Shown here: piece after piece, positions 34,715-42,430 of the stretch | How positions within the stretch are numbered: the first letter of the stretch is position 1 | Layout: each line of letters starts with the position of its first letter | Source: UBA2336 sp049306095 | GTDB lineage: Bacteria > Bacteroidota > Bacteroidia > Cytophagales > Cyclobacteriaceae | Assembly: GCA_049306095.1 (NCBI GenBank) | Contig: JBAQPU010000018.1 | Span: forward strand, 1-64,000 | DNA: 64,000 bases | Reading direction: 5' to 3' | Position numbers and translations under genes: made by a program | Notes under the pieces: model-generated | The model's database searches: none | Told to the model about the DNA's origin: nothing | Seen by the model: only the letters and a program-made list of their open reading frames with translations

Positions 34715-35400
34715 ATAACCGGGGATTTCTTTCCCTGTAAACTATCTTTTACCAATGTAAAGTCAAGCCATGCTGCATACATTAACAAGAGGCAAAATCC
34801 GAACCGGAAAAAATTTCTGAAAGTCCAGAAGCCTATTAAATCATTATGAAGCACATTGGTGATGTAATCCAGCATCAGCGAAAGCATAAACGTACCTGCA
34901 AAAAAGAAAAGAATGGCCGTATTAATCCAAAACATTGGAAATTTTAACAGGTTTTCTTCCGGCAGCTTTCTGATCAAATAAAAGAAGTAGCCAACAGAAC
35001 AAACAATCATCAACATTTCACGACCGGTACGAATGAGTGAATGCGAGTTCTCCTGAAAAAACAAAATACAAACAATATACCCAATCACGTACAGGCCGCC
35101 CAAGGTTGCAATCCATTTCCTCCAGAAGGCATCACTCACTGCAAACCAAAACACAGTTGTTAACAGTATAGACTCAAAAAACACAAAACCATTACCAATT
35201 TGATTAATGTTCTGATTATTAAAAAAAGATACCGAAAGTTGCTGGCCTGCCTGGAAAAGAATGCTGGAAAGTCCGTAGAAAAAAAGGGTCTTGATGTATG
35301 CCTTGCGATTTTTGAAAAGTGGAATGCACGCTATGCAAATAAAGAAACTGCCCGCCCACTGAAAGTAGTTTGAGTATTCCCTAAGCAATTGAATCGTCAT
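34711..35400 (-). CDS. Seven-helix membrane protein coupled to the kinase
   Basis: ATG 35400 is preferred (229 residues) over a start at 35448, because the product then begins with a short polar segment before the first helix. About seven hydrophobic helices are visible, ending in a basic tail. I recognise no named family; the layout resembles 7TM sensor modules of two-component systems. The 4-base overlap with the kinase gene suggests a sensor or regulator of it. Confidence 0.7.
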   Translation of the reverse strand: MTIQLLREYSNYFQWAGSFFICIACIPLFKNRKAYIKTLFFYGLSSILFQAGQQLSVSFFNNQNINQIGNGFVFFESILLTTVFWFAVSDAFWRKWIATLGGLYVIGYIVCILFFQENSHSLIRTGREMLMIVCSVGYFFYLIRKLPEENLLKFPMFWINTAILFFFAGTFMLSLMLDYITNVLHNDLIGFWTFRNFFRFGFCLLLMYAAWLDFTLVKDSLQGKKSPVI

Positions 35401-35486
35401 GATCGAAAAAACTAAAATAACATCAAAAGGAAAAGAAGCAGCACACAACGAGTGTGGCCGCTTCCGAAAAATGGCTTGTTGCTATC

Positions 35487-35801
35487 CTACAAGTCATTTG
35501 TTGGACAATCAGGCGGACATTTCAGGCCATCGTCCCAAACGAAATAAGCAGCCGATGATGCTACACCGGCATCCGGTAACAAATTGGTTCCATCTGCCTT
35601 GGTTGCAACCAAAAACATGGTGAACGGATTCTTTTTATCTTCGCTATCGTGCGCATTGTAAATGCGAAGTCCTTCACAATCTTTTTGGTTAAGCAGTTTG
35701 ATCACATCATCTTTTTTGAACATGACTGATTTTGCTCCCTTACCGTCTTTCTTAAAACTGTCGACCCATTTCTTAGCCTTGTCTTTTTTTATTTCGCCCA
35801 T
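35487..35801 (-). CDS. Hypothetical protein, 104 residues
   Basis: The protein is soluble and Lys-rich at its start, has a central segment CEGLRIYNAHDSEDKKNPFT followed by hydrophobic MFLVATKADG, and ends CPPDCPTNDL. The two C-terminal cysteines could bind metal or form a disulfide. I do not recognise a family. It lies 86 bases upstream of the 7TM gene and divergent from the PLP enzyme gene. Confidence 0.6.
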   Translation of the reverse strand: MGEIKKDKAKKWVDSFKKDGKGAKSVMFKKDDVIKLLNQKDCEGLRIYNAHDSEDKKNPFTMFLVATKADGTNLLPDAGVASSAAYFVWDDGLKCPPDCPTNDL

Positions 35802-35899
35802 GACTTTGGTTGGTTATTTGGTTGAACATAATGGAAAAATAAATAAAAAATCCATTGGGGTTTTTTGCTAAGTTTCGTTTTCAAAACATTTTAGCGATT

Positions 35900-37033
35900 A
35901 TGAAACAAAGCCATTCCAAGCTTACCCAAAGTGTGCATGCCGGCTCGATTGAAGATTCTGTGTTTAAAGGAGCGGTAAGTCCTGTTTACCCATCTTCCGC
36001 TTACGATTATGAAGATTTGCCGCAAACACGGTATCCCCGGTATTTCAACACCCCTAATCAACGGGCGGCTGCAACTAAAATCGCAACCCTTGAGAATGCT
36101 GAAGATGGTTTAATCTTCAGCTCAGGAATGGCCGCCATTTTCACCTCCTTGTTAGCCTTTCTTAAAAAAGGCGACCATGTTGTGCTGCAAAACGACTTGT
36201 ATGGAGGGACTTTCAACGCGATTGTAACGGAATTTCCACGGTATGGAATTGAGTATACGTTAGTAGATGGTGCCTACCCTGAAAATTTTAAAAGGGCCAT
36301 CCGAAAGGAAACCAAAATCATCTACATCGAAACACCTTCGAATCCAACATTAAAAATTACAGGCATAAAAGCTGTGGCGGCAATTGCCAAAGCACACGGA
36401 CTCCTAACCATCATCGACAATACCTTTGCCTCCCCGGTTAACCAAAACCCAATTGACCTGGGGATTGATATTGTTGCACACAGCGGAACAAAATACATTG
36501 GTGGCCACAGCGACTTATGTTGTGGCGCGGCTGTCGGGGCGACAAAACTTATCGAACAGGTTCGCACAAGCGCCTTTCATTTTGGAGGATCGCTGGATGC
36601 GCACACCTGTTACCTGGTGGAGAGAAGTTTAAAAACCATTGTGCTTCGTGTACGGCAACAAAACGAAAATGCCCTGGCGCTTGCTCACTATTTAAAAAGC
36701 AACAGCAAGATAGCAAGGGTATATTACCCGGGTTTACCTGATCATCCCAACCATCGTATTGCCAAGGCACAAATGCCCGGAGGATTTGGTGGTATGCTTT
36801 CCTTTGAGGTGCAGACCAATGCTGATGCGTTTCTTGCCAACCTGAAACTGATCAAACGAGCGATTAGTTTGGGTGGCGTAGAGTCAACGGTTACATCCCC
36901 GGCTAAAACATCACATGCAAAAATGAGTGCCGAAGAACGGGCAACCATAGGCGTAACCGCTAACCTGGTGCGCCTTTCTGTGGGGATTGAAGACGTGAGT
37001 GATTTGATAAGGGATATTGAGCAGGCTTTGTAA
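35900..37033 (+). CDS. PLP-dependent trans-sulfuration enzyme (cystathionine synthase/lyase type)
   Basis: The 377-residue protein (ATG 35900; a TTG at 35855 would add 15 poor residues) belongs to the Cys/Met metabolism PLP family. The PLP lysine lies in AHSGTKYIGGHSD, with IYIETPSNPTLKITG and a SLGGVESTVTSPAKTSH substrate region. It could be cystathionine gamma-synthase, gamma-lyase or beta-lyase; the motifs do not separate these. No other methionine or cysteine gene is adjacent. Confidence 0.9.
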   Translation: MKQSHSKLTQSVHAGSIEDSVFKGAVSPVYPSSAYDYEDLPQTRYPRYFNTPNQRAAATKIATLENAEDGLIFSSGMAAIFTSLLAFLKKGDHVVLQNDLYGGTFNAIVTEFPRYGIEYTLVDGAYPENFKRAIRKETKIIYIETPSNPTLKITGIKAVAAIAKAHGLLTIIDNTFASPVNQNPIDLGIDIVAHSGTKYIGGHSDLCCGAAVGATKLIEQVRTSAFHFGGSLDAHTCYLVERSLKTIVLRVRQQNENALALAHYLKSNSKIARVYYPGLPDHPNHRIAKAQMPGGFGGMLSFEVQTNADAFLANLKLIKRAISLGGVESTVTSPAKTSHAKMSAEERATIGVTANLVRLSVGIEDVSDLIRDIEQAL

Positions 37034-37041
37034 AAACAGCC

Positions 37042-38121
37042 TTAAAAACGGAGCCTCCAAAATGTGTGTGCTACGGCATAGCTTATGGCTCGCATAATCC
37101 GGTAACGAAGTTTGTTTTTCACCAGTCGTCTGCGAAACCATTCATTCACGCGGAACGCAAACGATGTTTTCATCCTGGCTAACTGACCTTCGGAAATCCT
37201 GAGTTCAACGATGTCGTTACCCTGGTAATCCACACGATCCAACTCATCAAAAAATTGTTCGTAGAACATGTTGCGCATCATGCGTTGCTGATTGTTGTCC
37301 TTTTCCGGTTCCCGAGGGGGCAGGGCAAACGCTGGGTTTAGGTTAATCTCCCAGAGTTGGAGTTCACCATTCACTACAGAATAATCGGCACGACCATAGG
37401 AAATTCCTGCGGTTTGAAAATTCTTTAAGAGCCAATCGTTGTGCGGATTGTCACGCATAAAAGCTTCAATCTCATTTTTCTTGCTTTCCATTAAAGCATC
37501 TCCTACTGCAATCGTTGATTTCACCATCCAATGGTAACTAAAGTTAAAGTATCGTGGCATCACCCGGTTTCCTAAAACAAACGCAGAATGCTTGATGAAT
37601 ACACCATCCTCCACGGAGGCATTGAGATATTCAACCACCAACAGATCATTTAACGGGTATCGGAGAAATTTCAACACCCAAATATGTTTATGCAGGTCTT
37701 CAACTGAGTAAATCAGGGGCGTTAGTGCACCCGAATGCCGGTTTGCCTCCCGCACAAAAACCGGGAAGCGTAACGAATCAAATGCTTCTGTCGCCCGAAC
37801 TATTGTAAACCGGTTAATGCCTGTCTGGTACATTTTCCTCAATAATTCATACCGCAACAAAACCTTGTTGGGATTATTGAGTACGATTAAGTGTGGGTAG
37901 GCACTGCTTAACTGCTGGTAAATTTCAACCGCAACCTCACGTTGTAGCGGAGTAAGCAAATCCAGATCAGAAAATATAAACGTGCCTGCCTGTATATGCC
38001 GAAGGGTTTTAATGTTTTCCCAGAGAATAATTTTTACCCTGTCGGAAAAACGCATATCGCCCGCACGTAAAAAATTTTTGATCGTGTGCTGATTTCTACG
38101 TACAACTAGAAAATAAATCAT
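37042..38121 (-). CDS. ATP-grasp-like protein, unknown substrate
   Basis: The 359-residue protein shows a pre-ATP-grasp-like start, a nucleotide-binding strand (FPVFVREANRHSG), an acceptor loop (LLVVEYLNASVEDGVFIKH) and the metal-binding end of an ATP-grasp fold (LQLWEINLNPAF). ATP-grasp enzymes make carboxylate-amine or -thiol bonds; this one has no clear relative I can name. A basic C-terminal tail follows. It overlaps the SDF transporter gene by 4 bases, so enzyme and transporter may act on one compound. Confidence 0.6.
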   Translation of the reverse strand: MIYFLVVRRNQHTIKNFLRAGDMRFSDRVKIILWENIKTLRHIQAGTFIFSDLDLLTPLQREVAVEIYQQLSSAYPHLIVLNNPNKVLLRYELLRKMYQTGINRFTIVRATEAFDSLRFPVFVREANRHSGALTPLIYSVEDLHKHIWVLKFLRYPLNDLLVVEYLNASVEDGVFIKHSAFVLGNRVMPRYFNFSYHWMVKSTIAVGDALMESKKNEIEAFMRDNPHNDWLLKNFQTAGISYGRADYSVVNGELQLWEINLNPAFALPPREPEKDNNQQRMMRNMFYEQFFDELDRVDYQGNDIVELRISEGQLARMKTSFAFRVNEWFRRRLVKNKLRYRIMRAISYAVAHTFWRLRF

Positions 38122-39386
38122 TTGATATGAGGCTTGTCCTGCACTTTAAATCCTGAATATACTTCAGGCATCATATTTCTGTACCCTCTCATAACGATCG
38201 ACATGACCAAACCAATTTCAGTGACGTTCAGTAATGTTTTAAAAATATCGGGTATTGAATCAACTGCTTTCAGAAGCAATATCCCCTCCAGGGGAATACC
38301 GGCCGCTAAAAAAACCGGAAGGCTATATACATTTCCCATTTGTGGAAGACCCGGGCTGGCAAAACTTGTGACCAACATGAGGCCGAGGAAAATAAAAAAG
38401 TCAGGCAGCGTTACCGAAATATTATAAAGTTCTGAGAGCAGAAAAAATGAAAATGGATTTGCCACCATCAGGTTAATCCTGAAGAACGAAACAAATACTG
38501 GCACCGCAAAGCCGGCCACGGCAGCCGGTATCCCTAATTTCTTTGTGCTTATCAGCAAACCCGGAAGGCTGGCCAATGACGAGCACGTGCTGATGGCAAC
38601 CATTTGTGCCGGAAGGAGTGCACGTAAAAATGACGTAAGCGATGTGTACCCGAAAAAAAATGCAACTGCATACAAAAAAAGTATAGCAACCGAGAGCACG
38701 CCACATACACCCAATACATACAGTCCGGCAACACCCAAAATCATGGTTCCGCTTCGGCTGGATACAACAAACGTCAGGCAGGCTACAGAAACCGGAAGCG
38801 CATAAAATATAATCCGAAGCAATTCAAACACCCTTACATTCAGGTGTTGAGCGTGAGTTATCAGTTTCTTTTTTAAGAAATTTGGAAACCAAAAGAAAGC
38901 GATTGATAATAAAATCGTTCCGAGAATGGCAGGAACTATAAATCGCGCTACACTCGACTGAACGTTGGTAAGTAGTACATGTATGTTTCGAAGACCTGTT
39001 TTCTCTGAAGTTTCCTGTACAAGCGGATTTGAAATTGACAAATCAACATTCAGATACTGTGTAAATCCATAACTGAAAGCTACCGACAGAAGCGTACAGG
39101 CAATCACCAATCCGATATGCACAAACAAACCATTCATGACAAGTTTCACTGCCAGTTTTTCATGAATGATGGTTATAAAACTTACAAAAAGGTTAGTGAC
39201 TACTAACGGAACCGCAAGAATAACAAGAATCACAATCCACACCTTTGCAAATACTTCCGCATAGGGAATCAGGTGGACAAGAGTTATAAATGAAGAATTC
39301 CATGATAGTACCCCTAAGGCAACCCCTGATAAAAATCCAATCAAAGAACCAACCAAAATATACTTTGATCTACTCTTTTCCTTCAT
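38118..39386 (-). CDS. Divergent SDF (dicarboxylate/amino acid:cation) transporter
   Basis: ATG 39386 gives 422 residues and places the first helix right after a basic start; longer starts at 39455 or 39416 exist. The hydrophobic profile and the C-terminal half follow the SDF fold: the re-entrant loop STCSSLASLPGLLISTKKLG, then ASPGLPQMG and DIFKTLLNVTE. Compared with Glt-Ph, the NMDGT motif is replaced (SFFRINLMVAN), Arg397 becomes Lys, and Asp405 becomes Ile, while Asp394 and Asn401 remain. Substrate and coupling ion may differ from known members. Confidence 0.8.
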   Translation of the reverse strand: MKEKSRSKYILVGSLIGFLSGVALGVLSWNSSFITLVHLIPYAEVFAKVWIVILVILAVPLVVTNLFVSFITIIHEKLAVKLVMNGLFVHIGLVIACTLLSVAFSYGFTQYLNVDLSISNPLVQETSEKTGLRNIHVLLTNVQSSVARFIVPAILGTILLSIAFFWFPNFLKKKLITHAQHLNVRVFELLRIIFYALPVSVACLTFVVSSRSGTMILGVAGLYVLGVCGVLSVAILFLYAVAFFFGYTSLTSFLRALLPAQMVAISTCSSLASLPGLLISTKKLGIPAAVAGFAVPVFVSFFRINLMVANPFSFFLLSELYNISVTLPDFFIFLGLMLVTSFASPGLPQMGNVYSLPVFLAAGIPLEGILLLKAVDSIPDIFKTLLNVTEIGLVMSIVMRGYRNMMPEVYSGFKVQDKPHIK

Positions 39387-39454
39387 GAAATCAGTGTTTG
39401 AAAAATATGCGCTCATTTTGCTGAGCCTTCGTATTCTTCTATGAAGTACGAACA

Positions 39455-39973
39455 CTACTCCACCTCCACAATCATCTCAACTTCTACTGCTATGTTCATG
39501 GGTAGCGAGCCCATCCCCACAGCCGAGCGGGCGTGTAATCCTTTTTCGCCAAACACACTCACAATCACATCGGAGAATCCATTGATCACTTTAGGGTGAT
39601 CAGTAAAATCAGGGGTACAGTTAACCATGCCCAATACCTTCACCACCCGCTTAACTTTGTTGAAATCGCCAACTTCGGCCTTTAATGTAGACAGAATAGA
39701 AACAGCCGTTTGATTAGCGGCCATGTAAGCCTGCTCGAGCGAAAGATCTTTTCCTACTTTGCCGGTAATATTCGTGCCGTCTGCTTTGGTAGGACCATGC
39801 CCTGCCAGAAAGATTAGATTCCCTACCCTTACAGCCTTTACGTAGTTGGCCACCGGAGCAGACGGTTTGAATAACTCAATTTTCAACTCCTTCAGCTTCT
39901 TGTCATAATCGACCTGGGCATAACTACCTGCTGCCACAAAAAACAATGCAAAAAAAACAACACTTGGTTTCAT
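39455..39973 (-). CDS. Exported RidA/YjgF family protein
   Basis: ATG 39973 is preferred (172 residues) because it begins a good signal peptide (MKPSVVFFALFFVAAGSYAQ); the longer start at 40018 would bury it. The mature part is a RidA domain with GNLIFLAGHGP, the conserved Arg in HARSAVGMGSLPMNIAVEVE and the usual strand order. RidA proteins deaminate reactive enamines and normally act in the cytoplasm, so a predicted periplasmic form is unusual. Confidence 0.85.
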   Translation of the reverse strand: MKPSVVFFALFFVAAGSYAQVDYDKKLKELKIELFKPSAPVANYVKAVRVGNLIFLAGHGPTKADGTNITGKVGKDLSLEQAYMAANQTAVSILSTLKAEVGDFNKVKRVVKVLGMVNCTPDFTDHPKVINGFSDVIVSVFGEKGLHARSAVGMGSLPMNIAVEVEMIVEVE

Positions 39974-40051
39974 AGCTTTATCCTTTAATTTTCTGCTGAC
40001 ATACGGTTGTCGCTTCAATAAACTTAGTTTGTTCTGCTAACTTCAACAACT

Positions 40052-40636
40052 ATGCCCGTAAAAGAAAAATATCGCTGCGAATGGTGTCTGAAATTCGATC
40101 AATACATCGCTTATCACGATACGGAATGGGGTGTTCCAACCCATGATGACCGTGTTCATTTCGAGTTTCTGATCCTGGAAGGGGCCCAGGCCGGATTAAG
40201 CTGGTCAACGATCTTGAAAAAACGGGAAGGATACCGAAAGGCATTTGCCGATTTCGATCCCAATAAAGTTGCACGCTTTACCAAAGCAAAACTTGAAAAA
40301 ATTTTACTCGATCCCGGAATCATACGAAACCGTTTAAAAGTTTTCGCAGCCGTAAACAATGCCAAACAATTTTTAGCGGTGCAAAAAGAATTCGGAAGTT
40401 TTAACAACTACATCTGGGGATTTGTAAAGGGCAAACCAATCGTAAACAAATGGAAAACGCTCAAACAAGTTCCGGCTACATCAAAAGAATCAGATGCGTT
40501 GAGCAAAGATTTAATTAGTCGAGGATTCAAATTTGTAGGCAGCACCGTTATTTATGCACATATGCAGGCCTGCGGACTAATCAACGATCACCTGGTCGAT
40601 TGTTTCCGATATAAGGAAACAACGAAAATGAAATAA
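40052..40636 (+). CDS. tag: DNA-3-methyladenine glycosylase I
   Basis: Tag removes 3-methyladenine from alkylated DNA as the first step of base excision repair. The 194-residue protein has the N-terminal CEWC (Cys9 equivalent to a zinc ligand), YIAYHDTEWGVPTHDD, the catalytic-pocket segment FEFLILEGAQAGLSWSTIL and, at the C-terminus, HMQACGLINDHLVDC, which supplies the other zinc ligands. The length is standard. It converges on the M28 peptidase gene; a 30-base palindrome fills the gap. Confidence 0.96.
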   Translation: MPVKEKYRCEWCLKFDQYIAYHDTEWGVPTHDDRVHFEFLILEGAQAGLSWSTILKKREGYRKAFADFDPNKVARFTKAKLEKILLDPGIIRNRLKVFAAVNNAKQFLAVQKEFGSFNNYIWGFVKGKPIVNKWKTLKQVPATSKESDALSKDLISRGFKFVGSTVIYAHMQACGLINDHLVDCFRYKETTKMK

Positions 40637-40666
40637 TGTCGTACGCGAGAATTGGAGACACATTAA

Positions 40667-40696
40667 TGTAGAGACGCACAATTGTGCGTCTCTACA
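40667..40696. repeat. Perfect 30-base palindrome between convergent genes
   Basis: The half TGTAGAGACGCACAA is followed directly by its exact reverse complement. It lies between the stops of tag and the M28 peptidase gene and could form a 15-bp stem in RNA from either strand. The GTAGAGACGC core recalls dispersed palindromes I have seen in Bacteroidota and cyanobacterial genomes, so it is probably a mobile REP-type element that may also end transcription. Only one copy is in this window. Confidence 0.75.
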
Positions 40697-40703
40697 ACAA
40701 ATA

Positions 40704-42278
40704 CTATTTCCTCGGAAATTTCTCATCGCGGTTTGCCGCAATCCAGGCGAAAGCCGCAGTCATAACAGCATTGTGTTTTAGGTCAGCTTCAATCGCCTTG
40801 TCATATAAATCCATACTGGTGTGGTGCGTACGTGAAAAATATTCGATCGGGTCCTGAATAAACTGGAATCCGGGTAACCCGATGGCATCAAAGGCAAGGT
40901 GATCGGTACCCGATGTATTTTGTAGTGTTAAGGTGGCAGCCCCTAATTTTTCAAAGGGCTTAATCCATGAACGAAATACAGGCATGGCATTTTGATTCCC
41001 CTGCAGGTACACTCCGCGGTACTTCCCGGTTCCATTATCCATATTAAAGTACACCGAAAACTTTTCAGCAGCCGGAGTGAGTTTGATTGAATCATACGGG
41101 AAATTACGGTCAAGACGCTCGCCATACGTACGTTTCACATACGAGCGTGAACCAATCAATCCTTGTTCTTCACCTCCCCATAAACCAATGCGTATCGTTC
41201 TGCGAGGGTTTGTTCCCAACGATTTTAAAATGCGCATCGCTTCCATCATTACCGCTGAGCCAGAGGCGTTATCAGTCGTGCCGGTGCCACTGTGCCATGA
41301 GTCGAGGTGAGCACCAATCATCACTACCTCATCTTTCAAATCTGTTCCTGGAATTTCCGCTATAACGTTAAAGCCACTTTCTGCAGGAGTGAAAACAGTT
41401 TCCATGGTTAGGTCAACTTTTACCGGCAGCCCTTTTTCAGCCTGACGAACCATGCGGTTGTAATGCTCGGCCGCTACAACAATTTGTGGAAGAATTTTGG
41501 GTGCATTCGCAGCGCGTGAACTCAATCGCTGATTAAACGGAGTCTCTGGCGGATACGGAACTGATGCTGCTGACGCAGTAAGGGTTCCATCCTCCAACCG
41601 GGATGCGGGGCTTGCTTCCAACACGGCAACAACACCTTCTTTCATACACAAATCCCATTTTGCATACGCTAAGCTTTGAGGGCCTAACGATGGGCGAAAT
41701 CTTCCACCGCCACCGGTTTCCTGCACGCCTGAGTTGGCCATTTCCAGTAACTCTGTATCGTCAAACCTTTTTGCGTCCGGCTCAAAGCCTGGCTTTACAG
41801 GAGTAGGCAAACTAAATAACACCACCTTGCCCTTTAATTTTCCTTTGTACCGCTGTAGGTCTTCTTCCTTTTTTACATCAAGGTAAACGACATCGGCCTG
41901 CACATTTCCTTTAATTCCCGGAGACCAGGCTTTTGGATAGGCGATCACCGGAAAGTAAACAGGGTCTAATGCCTGAAGGCTGAATTTCTTCAGGTACCAG
42001 CCACGGCCAAACTCTTCTCCCCAACTGTCGAAGCCCACATTTTGTAACCCCCACGATTGCAGGGTTGATTTCGCATACTCAGCAGCCTTTTTATAACCTG
42101 GCGAATTGGTCAGGCGAGGGCCGTGAACATCGGTGAGCATACCCAGGATATTCATAACTTGTGAGTTATCGAACCCTTCTTTTTTGATTTTCGATACCAT
42201 AGCGGTATCTATTTTTTCGGTTTGTGCGAATGCCGAAATACCGGCACCAACCAATAGGAAAGCAACTAATTTTTTCAT
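40704..42278 (-). CDS. Exported M28 family aminopeptidase
   Basis: The 524-residue protein has a signal peptide (about 1-18, ending SAFAQ) and a C-terminal M28 zinc peptidase domain with the metal-site segments GAHLDSWHSGTGTTDNASG, GLWGGEEQGLIGS, NMDNGTG and GTDHLAFD. A PA-type insert is probable between the N-terminal part and the second half. It likely releases amino acids from peptides in the periplasm or outside. An exact -7 box lies upstream (42300-42307). Confidence 0.93.
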   Translation of the reverse strand: MKKLVAFLLVGAGISAFAQTEKIDTAMVSKIKKEGFDNSQVMNILGMLTDVHGPRLTNSPGYKKAAEYAKSTLQSWGLQNVGFDSWGEEFGRGWYLKKFSLQALDPVYFPVIAYPKAWSPGIKGNVQADVVYLDVKKEEDLQRYKGKLKGKVVLFSLPTPVKPGFEPDAKRFDDTELLEMANSGVQETGGGGRFRPSLGPQSLAYAKWDLCMKEGVVAVLEASPASRLEDGTLTASAASVPYPPETPFNQRLSSRAANAPKILPQIVVAAEHYNRMVRQAEKGLPVKVDLTMETVFTPAESGFNVIAEIPGTDLKDEVVMIGAHLDSWHSGTGTTDNASGSAVMMEAMRILKSLGTNPRRTIRIGLWGGEEQGLIGSRSYVKRTYGERLDRNFPYDSIKLTPAAEKFSVYFNMDNGTGKYRGVYLQGNQNAMPVFRSWIKPFEKLGAATLTLQNTSGTDHLAFDAIGLPGFQFIQDPIEYFSRTHHTSMDLYDKAIEADLKHNAVMTAAFAWIAANRDEKFPRK

Positions 42279-42299
42279 GGTGTTAGGTTTGAATCGTTA

Positions 42300-42307
42300 C
42301 AAATTTA
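42300..42307 (-). promoter_or_regulatory. Predicted -7 box for the M28 peptidase gene
   Basis: The minus strand reads TAAATTTG, an exact TAnnTTTG match, 22 bases upstream of the start codon. No TTTG at the expected -33 distance was found. Confidence 0.4.
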
Positions 42308-42430
42308 AGCGGCAATACCTGATCACCTTTACCGCTTACAGAAAAGTACAAAGATTGGACTGCAACGACACCGTGATTTTAGACTCTTCTAATCATTACG
42401 TACAGTATTCAACGCCTGCTCGAATTCTCT

